Shown here: one piece after another, positions 37,879 through 44,731 of the stretch
Numbering within the stretch: the first letter of the stretch is position 1
Layout of the letters: every line of letters starts with the position of its first letter
From: Vulcanimicrobiota bacterium
Lineage (GTDB): Bacteria > Vulcanimicrobiota > Xenobia > Xenobiales > JADMJV01
DNA length: 64,000 nt
Direction of reading: 5' to 3'
Assembly (NCBI GenBank): GCA_019637395.1
Contig: JAHBVR010000009.1
Location: 186,001 to 250,000, forward strand
The notes under the pieces: generated by a model
Told to the model about the DNA's origin: nothing
The model's database searches: none
What the model saw: only the letters and a program-made list of their open reading frames with translations
Position numbers and translations under genes: made by a program

Positions 37879-38612
37879 GCGGTGGACTCCTCAAAGCCCG
37901 TCTGATATTTCTCACCCAGGTAATATTTACGGGCGATGGGACTTTTGGCGATGCTGGGGGCATCCCCAGCCACCAGAATCTTGCCGTCGCGGATGATGTA
38001 AGCCCTGTCGGTGATGGCCAGGGTTTCGCGCACGTTGTGGTCGGTGATCAGCACGCCCAGGCCGCGTCCGCGCAGCCGGCGCACAATTTCTTGAATCTCG
38101 GCCACCTGGATGGGGTCGATACCGGTGAACGGCTCGTCGAGCAGCAAAAACCTTGGAGAAAAAGCTAGCGAGCGGGCGATCTCCAGGCGCCGGCGTTCGC
38201 CGCCCGAGAGGGAGATGGCCACGTTCTTGCGCCGTTCGTGCAGGCCGAACTCCTCGAGCAGTTCGTCGATGCGCTGTTTCTGGGCGCGCCCGCCGATACC
38301 GCGCTCCTGCAGCACCAGGCGGATGTTCTGTTCCACCGTCATGGTGCGGAAAGCGGAAGCCTCCTGGGCCAGGTAGCTGATGCCCAGGCGGGCCCTGCGA
38401 TAGAGCGGCAAGTGCCCGATACTCTTGTCGTCCAGGTAGATCTTGCCGGCGCTGGGCTTGACCAGCCCCACAATCATGGTAAAGGTGGTGGTCTTGCCGG
38501 CGCCATTGGAGCCCAGTAGCCCGACCACTTCACCCGGGTTAACCTCCAGCCCGACGCCGTCCACTACCCGGCGGCCGTTGTAACTCTTGGCCAGATCAAC
38601 CGCCCGTATCAA
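37875..38612 (-). CDS. lptB: LPS export ABC transporter ATPase LptB
   Basis: A 245-residue ABC ATPase of the LptB type that powers lipopolysaccharide transport. All motifs are intact: Walker A GSNGAGKTT near residues 34-42, Q-loop in YLAQEAS, signature SLSGGERRR near 133-141, Walker B FLLLDEP and the H-loop ITDHNVRE. It is read between an LptC-like lipoprotein (17-base overlap upstream) and the LptF/G-type permease (four-base overlap downstream), which makes the assignment strong. Confidence 0.95.
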   Translation of the reverse strand: MIRAVDLAKSYNGRRVVDGVGLEVNPGEVVGLLGSNGAGKTTTFTMIVGLVKPSAGKIYLDDKSIGHLPLYRRARLGISYLAQEASAFRTMTVEQNIRLVLQERGIGGRAQKQRIDELLEEFGLHERRKNVAISLSGGERRRLEIARSLAFSPRFLLLDEPFTGIDPIQVAEIQEIVRRLRGRGLGVLITDHNVRETLAITDRAYIIRDGKILVAGDAPSIAKSPIARKYYLGEKYQTGFEESTA

Positions 38613-39195
38613 AGGGATCTCCTTCGAGCACGGTGGTGACTTTGACGTGACCGTCGACCAGAATACGCTCCAATTTGTCGGTGGTGGTGGCCGTATCGCC
38701 CTGGATGTGCGTCTGGCCGCGGTCCCAGCTCACCCCTTCGCTGCCCTGGAGCACACCGGTCTTGCCATTCCAGGTCATCTTGTTGGCTTTGATCAAATCG
38801 CGCGTGTCGTAGCGACGGGCCTGCACCCCTCCGACGAACTCGACCAGTTCTTTTTCGATGCGATAGACGGCTTTGGGCGCCTGAATGCGGATCAGCTTTT
38901 TACCGGTCGAATCCGAAAGGGTCCAATCCACATTGTCCAGTTGAGCCTGCTGCGCAGCATCCTGGTAGTGAACCTTGAAGGCCTCCATCAGCCAGGGACG
39001 GCCCTTTTTAGTGCGGATAATGGTCTTGCCAGCCTCGGTCAGCAGGTTGGAGGGAGTTTTCGGCTTGCTGGGAGCGGCGGTGGACGTGGCGGTAGGCTCC
39101 GGAGCCGGCGGCGGCGCGGAAGTACAGCCCCCGAGGGCCAGAGCCAGAATGAAGAGTAAGGGACGGATCATCGCTTGGAATGCACTCTTGCCCAT
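38596..39195 (-). CDS. lptC: LptC-like LPS export lipoprotein
   Basis: A 199-residue predicted lipoprotein: a hydrophobic N-terminus ends in the lipobox LGGC near residue 24, followed by a Pro/Ala/Thr-rich linker and a LptC/OstA-type beta-jellyroll (repeated strand pattern through VEFVGGVQARRYDT, KANKMTWNGKTGVLQG and TATTTDKLERILVDGHV). In LPS export LptC receives lipid from the LptBFG extractor; here it is a lipoprotein rather than a single-span membrane protein, as in several non-proteobacterial diderms. An ATG at 39171 (MIRPLLF) is an alternative start. The position directly before lptB supports the call. Confidence 0.82.
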   Translation of the reverse strand: MGKSAFQAMIRPLLFILALALGGCTSAPPPAPEPTATSTAAPSKPKTPSNLLTEAGKTIIRTKKGRPWLMEAFKVHYQDAAQQAQLDNVDWTLSDSTGKKLIRIQAPKAVYRIEKELVEFVGGVQARRYDTRDLIKANKMTWNGKTGVLQGSEGVSWDRGQTHIQGDTATTTDKLERILVDGHVKVTTVLEGDPFDTGG

Positions 39196-39307
39196 ACCAA
39201 CACAATTGGAAAACCTTTGATACGCACCAAAGTCTCGTCTGTCCCCTCCGGACAGCAGGAGTCCACACCTTCAGCATGAAAATATTTCAATAAAGGAGAT
39301 CATATCA

Positions 39308-39997
39308 ATGGAAAACGTTCAAGAGATTCCCACCTTTGAAGCCCGCGAGCGGCTGACCTTAAAAGACGCCGTGCGCCTGTCCGGCATGTCTGAAAAAACT
39401 CTGCGCCGCAAATTGGAGGCCGGCCTGCTGACCGGCCAGCGCGAGACGCTCGATTACGGCGGCTTCATGTGGATGATCGACGCGCGCTCGCTGGCCGAAC
39501 TCTACCCCGATTCGGCGGCTGTGCGCGACTATGTGACCTATCTGGAAAATTCGCTGCAAAGCACGGGACGAACCTCGGCGCCCACCCGGCCGGAAGAAGC
39601 GGTGCCGACCCTTTCTTCCCAGACCGAAGAAATCGAAGACGAACCGGCGGCCCCCGCCAAGAACGACTTCGTGCTCTACCTTCTGGAAGAAAACCGTAAC
39701 CTGAAAGAGGACCTGCGCGACCGTGAGCGCCAGTTACGCAGCCTGCAAGAACGAGCCCTGAATCTGGAAAGGGAATGCGGCGAACAGCGCGGCACGGCCA
39801 GCACTCAGGCCCGCGTCCTGGAGTGGTTCCAACGCCAACCCCTGGCCATGCTGCCGGCCGGCGACCAGCCGGAAGCGCCGGCCCCTCCCCAGCCTGTGTC
39901 CAGCCCCACCGGCATAACCATTTCTCGCACGGCCCTGGCGACCGGGGCGACCCTGATGAGTCTGCTGGTACTGCTCCTGGCTTTCCGAGCCTTTTGA
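39308..39997 (+). CDS. HTH protein with coiled coil and C-terminal membrane tail
   Basis: A 229-residue protein with a good ribosome binding site (AAAGGAG). The N-terminal part (about residues 15-65) is a MerR/excisionase-like helix-turn-helix (LTLKDAVRLSGMSEKTLRRKLEAGLL). Residues about 115-160 form a coiled coil (LYLLEENRNLKEDLRDRERQL and on). The last 25 residues are a hydrophobic segment (ALATGATLMSLLVLLLAF) that ends the protein, so it should be tail-anchored in the inner membrane with its DNA-binding part in the cytoplasm. Divergent from lptC across a 112-base gap. Possible role: membrane-bound regulator or DNA-positioning factor. Confidence 0.7.
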   Translation: MENVQEIPTFEARERLTLKDAVRLSGMSEKTLRRKLEAGLLTGQRETLDYGGFMWMIDARSLAELYPDSAAVRDYVTYLENSLQSTGRTSAPTRPEEAVPTLSSQTEEIEDEPAAPAKNDFVLYLLEENRNLKEDLRDRERQLRSLQERALNLERECGEQRGTASTQARVLEWFQRQPLAMLPAGDQPEAPAPPQPVSSPTGITISRTALATGATLMSLLVLLLAFRAF

Positions 39998-40092
39998 CTG
40001 AAACCCTCGGTTTCGCCGGTGGCAGCACCGGCGTTCCACGCCTGGACGGCCGATCCGCATATCCACACAGCCGAAATCCAGACCCAAGCTCA

Positions 40093-40728
40093 TTAGCGGA
40101 ACTCTTGCAAAAAAGGGTTACCGCGCCGCTCAGCGCCGACCGTGGTGGCCGGCCCGTGTCCCGGAAAGAGGCGATAGTCGTCAGGCAAAGTCAGCACTTC
40201 GCGTCCGATGCTGTCGATGAGTTGGCGATGATTGCCGCCGGGCAGGTCGGTGCGTCCGATGGAGCCTTCAAAGACAACGTCGCCCGCAAAAACCGCTTTA
40301 TCCGGGTGACTGATCAGCAGCACGGAGCCGGGCGAGTGCCCGGGCGCGTGGCGAATCTCAAAGGTGAACGGTCCGGCCGCAAACTCTTTCTGCACGGTCA
40401 ACTCCCCATCCATCTGGGGAACCGGACCGGGCGGTAGGCCGAACATGGCCGCCTGACGAGGGGCGTTTTGAGCCATAGCCCAGTCGTCTTTATGCAGCAG
40501 CATGGGCACCTTGAGAGCCTGATGCAGATCCTCAGCGTAGGCCACGTGGTCGATATGTCCGTGGGTCAACAAAATGTGAGACAATTTCAGATCCAGCTTG
40601 CGAATGCGCTCGAGCAGAGCCGGCACCTCATCGCCCGGGTCAAAAATCACGCCGGTTTTACTGGCTTCGTCGTAAGCCAGATAGCAGTTCATTTGAAAGG
40701 GGCCCACCGGAAAAATCTCAATCTTCAT
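40093..40728 (-). CDS. MBL-fold (glyoxalase II-like) hydrolase
   Basis: A 211-residue metallo-beta-lactamase-fold hydrolase. The metal-binding signature LLTHGHIDHVA is near residues 54-64, the second-shell H is in IRHAPGHSPGS, the bridging Asp is in FAGDVVF and the last His in FPGHGP. Size and motifs match the YcbL/glyoxalase II-like group that hydrolyses thioesters, but without the C-terminal substrate domain of true glyoxalase II. It stands alone on the minus strand, upstream of nothing related. Confidence 0.9.
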   Translation of the reverse strand: MKIEIFPVGPFQMNCYLAYDEASKTGVIFDPGDEVPALLERIRKLDLKLSHILLTHGHIDHVAYAEDLHQALKVPMLLHKDDWAMAQNAPRQAAMFGLPPGPVPQMDGELTVQKEFAAGPFTFEIRHAPGHSPGSVLLISHPDKAVFAGDVVFEGSIGRTDLPGGNHRQLIDSIGREVLTLPDDYRLFPGHGPATTVGAERRGNPFLQEFR

Positions 40729-40772
40729 GGGCGCCGCCTTTCCCGTTATAACCCGCTTACCCTGCGACCAGG

Positions 40773-41186
40773 CTACTGCGCGGCCCTGACTTCGCCGAGC
40801 AAGTCTGGATGACGATCCAGCAGCTTCAAGAGCTTGATCAAAGCCAGGGAAGGTTTGGTTTTGCCGTTCTCATACCGAGAAAAGGCATTAACTCCACCCC
40901 CAAAGATTTCAGCAGCTTCGCGTTGATCTAGCCTGAGTTTTTTGCGGATGCTGGTAATAAAGCTTGGATCGACGATAGAGGCGTTCACTTGCTTATTGAA
41001 ATCAAGCATGGCCGCACTAACCCTGGTCGACTCAGCCACATCCAGAACGGCTTCCTCACAGCCTGGGCAGAAGTCACCGGTGACAGTTGGAATCAGCGTC
41101 GTCTCTCCCTTATAAGTGTAAGACAGGTCGCGAGTGTCTCGGACGAGTTCCATTGTTGGTATGCAATTCGGGCATTTCATAGTCAT
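40773..41186 (-). CDS. mqsA: MqsA-family antitoxin
   Basis: A 137-residue antitoxin of the MqsR/MqsA type II system. Residues 1-65 form the YgiT-type zinc domain with two CxxC pairs (CPNC near residue 5, CPGC near 40). Residues about 75-135 are an XRE helix-turn-helix with EIFGGGVNAFSRYE, in which the Asn and Arg match the operator-contacting residues known in E. coli MqsA. The tail LLKLLDRHPDLLGEV is also conserved. The start overlaps the end of the mqsR remnant (ATGA). The reading frame is intact, so it should still fold and bind the operator at 41439-41451, even though its toxin is broken. Confidence 0.9.
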   Translation of the reverse strand: MTMKCPNCIPTMELVRDTRDLSYTYKGETTLIPTVTGDFCPGCEEAVLDVAESTRVSAAMLDFNKQVNASIVDPSFITSIRKKLRLDQREAAEIFGGGVNAFSRYENGKTKPSLALIKLLKLLDRHPDLLGEVRAAQ

Positions 41187-41433
41187 AGTTCCTTGAAAGA
41201 CACGATCAACACTTCAGCGATGACTGTGAGCTTGATAAAAACCTCAGAGTGTGTCGTCATACTTTTATAAAAATCGGCAGAGGTCAGCGACTGATGACTT
41301 CAAGCATTTCACCAAAGTCTAAGCCCATGGCGGCTGCACCAGCCAAAGCCGAGACAGTGGACCGTACCTTGCCATCCCGAATCAGGGTTTTGACGTCCGA
41401 TAATGAATAGTGCGAGGTCCGTTTTTCCACCAC
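41183..41433 (-). pseudogene. mqsR: mqsR toxin gene, disrupted by a frameshift and an internal deletion
   Basis: Translation from the GTG at 41433 gives MVEKRTSHYSLSDVKTLI and on to GLDFGEMLEVIS, which matches the N-terminal half of the MqsR mRNA interferase, then hits TGA at 41286-41284. In another frame the match resumes with LTSADFYKSMTTHSE and ends LTVIAEVLIVSFKEL at 41183. Compared with E. coli MqsR, about 16 residues around IWQDVYRPRL are also missing, including the catalytic Gln, and the later Tyr position reads Phe. A one-base loss near 41290 explains the shift. A sequencing error could explain the frameshift but not the deletion. Confidence 0.85.
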
Positions 41434-41438
41434 AAATC

Positions 41439-41451
41439 AACCTATTTGGTT
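41439..41451 (-). promoter_or_regulatory. MqsA operator palindrome
   Basis: AACCT-ATT-TGGTT, a match at nine of ten half-site bases to the AACCT-N3-AGGTT palindrome bound by MqsA in E. coli. It lies five bases before the mqsR start and overlaps an A/T-rich stretch (minus strand TAAATATAAC) that could be the promoter -10 element, so binding would block transcription. Confidence 0.75.
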
Positions 41452-41529
41452 ATATTTAGCCAGGCATCAATGATACCCTGCCAGCAAAAATGGAGAGGGG
41501 CCACGGGCTTAGAATCGAACGGCAAGCCC

Positions 41530-43593
41530 ATGCCAACCCTGCTCGAGAACGTCAAAGCCCTGCTGACCGGGATGAAGGTCACCATTTCGAATTTCCGCAA
41601 GGAACCGGTCACCATCACCTACCCTTGGGCTTACGACGACATCCCTCCCAACTCACGCGGGATGCTCCGTATGGTGGACTTCCACGACGCCGAGTCGATC
41701 AGCCATAAGAGCGACTGGTACCACGGCACGCGTTGGGCTCCCTGCACTACCGGTTGTCCGGCCCACACCGACGCGCGCGGCTATGTGACGCTGGCCGGCG
41801 AGGGCAACTGGCGCGAGGGCCTGGAGGTGCTGCGCAAGACCTACCCGTTCGTGGCCACTCTGGGCCGCGTTTGCCCGGCCCCCTGTGAAAAATCCTGTAG
41901 CCGGGGCTTCACCGGCCCGGAGCCCATCTCGATTCGCAAGCTCAAGCGAACTTTTTCCGACTGGGAAGACACACTGCCCCCGGAAGAAAAATTCAGCTAC
42001 CAGAATTATTGCTGCAGCCAGCCGCTCAACGGCAAAACGGTGGGCATCATCGGAGGCGGCCCGGCCGGCTATCAGTGCGCCATGCTGCTCCGTTCCTGGG
42101 GTTTTGAGTGCCATATTTATGAGATGAAGGATGTTCCCGGTGGCTTTCTGACCCTGGGCATCCCCCTCTACCGCTTGCCCAGACACACCGTCAACAACGA
42201 GATGGAGCGCATCCATTCGTTAGAAGGCATCAAGTTGCACTGCAATATCGAAATCGGCAGCGACCTGACCTTCGAAGAGTTGGAAAGCCGCCACGACGAA
42301 GTCATCATCGCCGCCGGTGCCTGGAAGCCCTACCGTTTGGAGCTGGCCAACGAAGAGAAGCCCTGGGTCTGGTATGGCGAGGATTTTCTGGAAGAACAGA
42401 TCTCCGGTCGTCTCACCGAAGTGCCCTCGCGGGTGGTGGTGGTGGGCGGAGGCAACACCGGCTTTGACTGCGCCCGCACCTGCCGGCGCCTGGGCGCCGA
42501 AGTCGTCATGATCTATCGGCGCACGCGCGCCGAAATGCCCTCGGAGGCTGAAGAAATCGAAGACGGCGAAGAGGAAGGGGTAGAGCTGCGCTGGCTCACC
42601 TCACCGAACGCGGTGGTGGTGGAGAATGGCCAGCTCAAAGGCATGGAAGTCATTCTCAACCGTCTGGGCAACAAAGATGCCTCCGGCCGCCGTAAACCCG
42701 TGCCCATCAAGGGGTCGGAGAATCTGATCGAGTGCGGCATGATCATTACCGCCCTGGGCCGGGAAGTAGACCTCCCCTGGATCCCTAAGGATGTGACCCG
42801 CAACCGCAACGGCACCGTCAAGGTAGACGCCAGCGGCAAAACCACCCGCGAAAAAGTGTGGGCTTGCGGCGACGTCTGCCAGGTATCCACCATCATCAAC
42901 GCCATCGGCCAGGCGGACCGGGCCTGTATCGGCATCGCCAAGAAACATAATTGCCTGCCCGACCAGTTGCCGTTCCTCTACAACTACGACCACGTCACCC
43001 CCTACGCCGACGGCAGCGATCCCGGCAAAACCGCTCCCATCAAGGAACGAATCGAGGGGTTGGGCATGGTGCCCCAACCGCCGGCCGCCCACTTCGAGGA
43101 CATCGAGCCGTGGCTGCGCCAATCCAAGCAAAAACCATTCCGCCATATGAACCTGCAGGTTCCCATGCCCAAAATCCCCGGTCCGGTGCGCATCCAGACC
43201 TTTGATGAACACGACCTGGGCTTCAGCCTGGAAATGGCCCAACGCGAAGGCAAGCGCTGCTATGGCTGCGCGGCCGAAGTGTGCGTGGGCTGTGGCGTGT
43301 GCGTGGATGCCTGCCCGGATAGCTGCATTCACCTGGAATCCCCCAAAAATGAGCAGGGTTACGACGTCCCCGAGGTTTACTCCATCGATCTGGCTCGTTG
43401 CTGCTATTGTGGACTGTGCACCGAGGCCTGCCCCACCGACTCGCTGGTCTTCACCTCCAACTTCGAAATGGCCATTCAGGAAAAACAGGACTCGTATCTT
43501 ACCAAGCCGCGCATGAATTTGGGACTGGTGCACAAGGAGAAAGCCCAACAGGGCCCGGCCAAGTCCGGCCTGCAACTGCGCGTCATTCCTTAG
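41530..43593 (+). CDS. NuoI-GltD chimera: iron-sulfur and FAD/NAD(P)-dependent oxidoreductase
   Basis: A 687-residue oxidoreductase with an unusual order. Residues 1-55 (ALLTGMKVTISNFRKEPVTITYP ... PPNSRG) resemble the N-terminus of the complex I subunit NuoI. Residues about 65-575 are a glutamate-synthase-small-subunit (GltD)-like module: an iron-sulfur segment with CTTGCPAHTDA and CPAPCEKSC, an FAD site GIIGGGPAGY near 173 and an NAD(P) site VVVGGGNTGFDCA near 304. The C-terminus returns to NuoI: CVGCGVCVDACP and CCYCGLCTEACPTD, then FEMA, as in NuoI's FEM segment. The ATG at 41530 is chosen; a longer frame exists. Probably moves electrons between NAD(P)H and a ferredoxin or quinone partner. 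Confidence 0.82.
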   Translation: MPTLLENVKALLTGMKVTISNFRKEPVTITYPWAYDDIPPNSRGMLRMVDFHDAESISHKSDWYHGTRWAPCTTGCPAHTDARGYVTLAGEGNWREGLEVLRKTYPFVATLGRVCPAPCEKSCSRGFTGPEPISIRKLKRTFSDWEDTLPPEEKFSYQNYCCSQPLNGKTVGIIGGGPAGYQCAMLLRSWGFECHIYEMKDVPGGFLTLGIPLYRLPRHTVNNEMERIHSLEGIKLHCNIEIGSDLTFEELESRHDEVIIAAGAWKPYRLELANEEKPWVWYGEDFLEEQISGRLTEVPSRVVVVGGGNTGFDCARTCRRLGAEVVMIYRRTRAEMPSEAEEIEDGEEEGVELRWLTSPNAVVVENGQLKGMEVILNRLGNKDASGRRKPVPIKGSENLIECGMIITALGREVDLPWIPKDVTRNRNGTVKVDASGKTTREKVWACGDVCQVSTIINAIGQADRACIGIAKKHNCLPDQLPFLYNYDHVTPYADGSDPGKTAPIKERIEGLGMVPQPPAAHFEDIEPWLRQSKQKPFRHMNLQVPMPKIPGPVRIQTFDEHDLGFSLEMAQREGKRCYGCAAEVCVGCGVCVDACPDSCIHLESPKNEQGYDVPEVYSIDLARCCYCGLCTEACPTDSLVFTSNFEMAIQEKQDSYLTKPRMNLGLVHKEKAQQGPAKSGLQLRVIP

Positions 43594-43636
43594 TAGCAGA
43601 TTGAAGTTCCGTTGATAGATATAGTAATATCACTTC

Positions 43637-43949
43637 ATGGGAACGAAGACGCGCCAAAAAAGCCCTGTCGTCATCACCCATGTATTACTGACTTACGAGG
43701 AGTATCAGCGCCTGGCTGGCGGCTCCAAGAGCATTCTCGAAATGCTGGCGATGCCCGGGCTAGCGAATTCTGCCGGTCGATGCCGCAGTCGCCTTGCGGA
43801 GTGCCGCACTGCACGTGCCAGACCCAACCTCCGAACGGGACGCGATGATGGCTGCGACCGCTCTGGTCCACGATTTTACCATGGTCACCCGCAATGTGGG
43901 CGACTTTCAGTCCACCGGAGTGCGGTTGCTCAATCCGTGGGAAGGCTAA
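43637..43949 (+). pseudogene. Deletion-fused remnant of an antitoxin-VapC toxin pair
   Basis: From 43637 one frame reads LLTYEEYQRLAGGSKSILEML, the C-terminal part of a Phd/YefM-type antitoxin (upstream repression domain mostly missing). From 43764 a second frame reads RILPVDAAVALR, then LHVPDPTSERDAMMAATALVH and MVTRNVGDF to the stop at 43949, the last 60 or so residues of a VapC/FitB-type PIN-domain ribonuclease. A deletion joined the two genes near 43760-43766, removing the antitoxin end and about the first two-thirds of the toxin with its first catalytic acids. Not expected to give an active product. Confidence 0.75.
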
Positions 43950-43958
43950 CGGCAAGGG

Positions 43959-44543
43959 TCACTTAGTCAAATGGCGGCGCTTGCGCGGTCGCTCCAGCAG
44001 CAAGTCGCGCATGTAGTCCAGCAGAAAGCGCGCGCTTTCTGCCGGCTCGAGGGGGTGCAACTTGCGTAAAGCGGCCCCGGCCCGTTCATCGAGCAGGGGC
44101 CGTAGTTTCTGCAGGTGTTCGCCGGCCAGTTGAGCCCGGCTCTTCCAGCTCTGATCGCGGGGATCCCAGAAAACCTCCAGCGGATCGTAGTCGTAGGGCG
44201 CTTCCAGGGACTTCAGCTTGTGGACCAGGGCCGGCACCTGGAAGCCCTGGTCCACTACCAGCGAGCGAATAAAGCGCAGTTCGACCAGATCGCGCGGGGT
44301 ATAACGGCGGCTGCGCCCTTCCAGCGGAAGTTCGGGGTGGATCAATCCCTGGCTTTCCCAATACTGAATCATGCGGGCCGTCACCCCCAGCGCCCTGGCG
44401 GCGTCGCTCTGCGAAAGGTACAGAGGGGTCTTTTGAAAAAACTCCAGTTGAGTGTCCTGGGGAATTCGACGCAGCACAACAACCCGAGTTTTCTGGGAGG
44501 GACTGCCGTCTCCCCCCGGGCCCTCTCTCGAAAAATATTCCAT
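43959..44543 (-). CDS. MerR-family transcriptional regulator
   Basis: A 194-residue regulator with a MerR-type winged helix-turn-helix in its middle (LSQSDAARALGVTARMIQYWESQGLI, then RRYTPRDLVELRFIRSLVVDQGF), followed by a C-terminal region without the metal-binding cysteines of classic MerR. The N-terminal 40 residues are poorly conserved, and the start is uncertain: ATGs at 44594 and 44543 both lack a ribosome binding site; the shorter is used here. It is divergent from the promoter at 44582-44610, which it may control. Confidence 0.75.
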   Translation of the reverse strand: MEYFSREGPGGDGSPSQKTRVVVLRRIPQDTQLEFFQKTPLYLSQSDAARALGVTARMIQYWESQGLIHPELPLEGRSRRYTPRDLVELRFIRSLVVDQGFQVPALVHKLKSLEAPYDYDPLEVFWDPRDQSWKSRAQLAGEHLQKLRPLLDERAGAALRKLHPLEPAESARFLLDYMRDLLLERPRKRRHLTK

Positions 44544-44581
44544 TCGGCACAAGAATTGTGGCAAATCGAACAGTGTTTGGA

Positions 44582-44610
44582 TTGACTCGCACATGTCTGA
44601 GTACTATACT
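44582..44610 (+). promoter_or_regulatory. Strong sigma70-type promoter
   Basis: TTGACT (44582-44587), a 17-base spacer and TATACT (44605-44610) match the consensus at ten of twelve positions. Expected start of transcription is about 44617. It points to the terminator at 44683-44713 and to the GH26-like gene beyond. Confidence 0.7.
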
Positions 44611-44616
44611 GTGGCT

Positions 44617-44713
44617 CAAGAGTCTTGCGGACTTCCCCCGGGAAGCTCCACCCAAGTGGGTACTCTGGTTCCTCCATGTTCGAAGGCACCCTGAAAAGGG
44701 TGCCTTTTCTTTT
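44617..44713 (+). ncRNA. Candidate small RNA or attenuated leader (about 97 nt)
   Basis: A short unit between the strong promoter and an intrinsic terminator, with no ORF of note. The transcript can fold: AGAGT near 44621 pairs with ACTCT near 44662, closing a junction with two inner hairpins (CTTCC-CCCG-GGAAG and ACCC-AAGT-GGGT), then the terminator stem. I do not match it to a known riboswitch or RNA family. It could be a stand-alone small RNA or the leader of the gene at 44732. Boundaries are inferred from the promoter and terminator. Confidence 0.4.
44683..44713 (+). terminator. Intrinsic terminator or attenuator before the GH26-like gene
   Basis: Perfect nine-base-pair stem AAGGCACCC (44683-44691) with GGGTGCCTT (44698-44706), a six-base loop and a T-rich tail. 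It stands between the promoter and the gene start 18 bases later, so it must be read through for that promoter to serve the gene. Confidence 0.85.
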
Positions 44714-44731
44714 GTCCCGAAAGCCGGCCAG

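Noticed and set aside
39239-39255. CTGTCC-CCTCC-GGACAG hairpin between lptC and the HTH gene
   Set aside because: A six-base stem in a divergent gap with no T-run; too little to call an operator or terminator.
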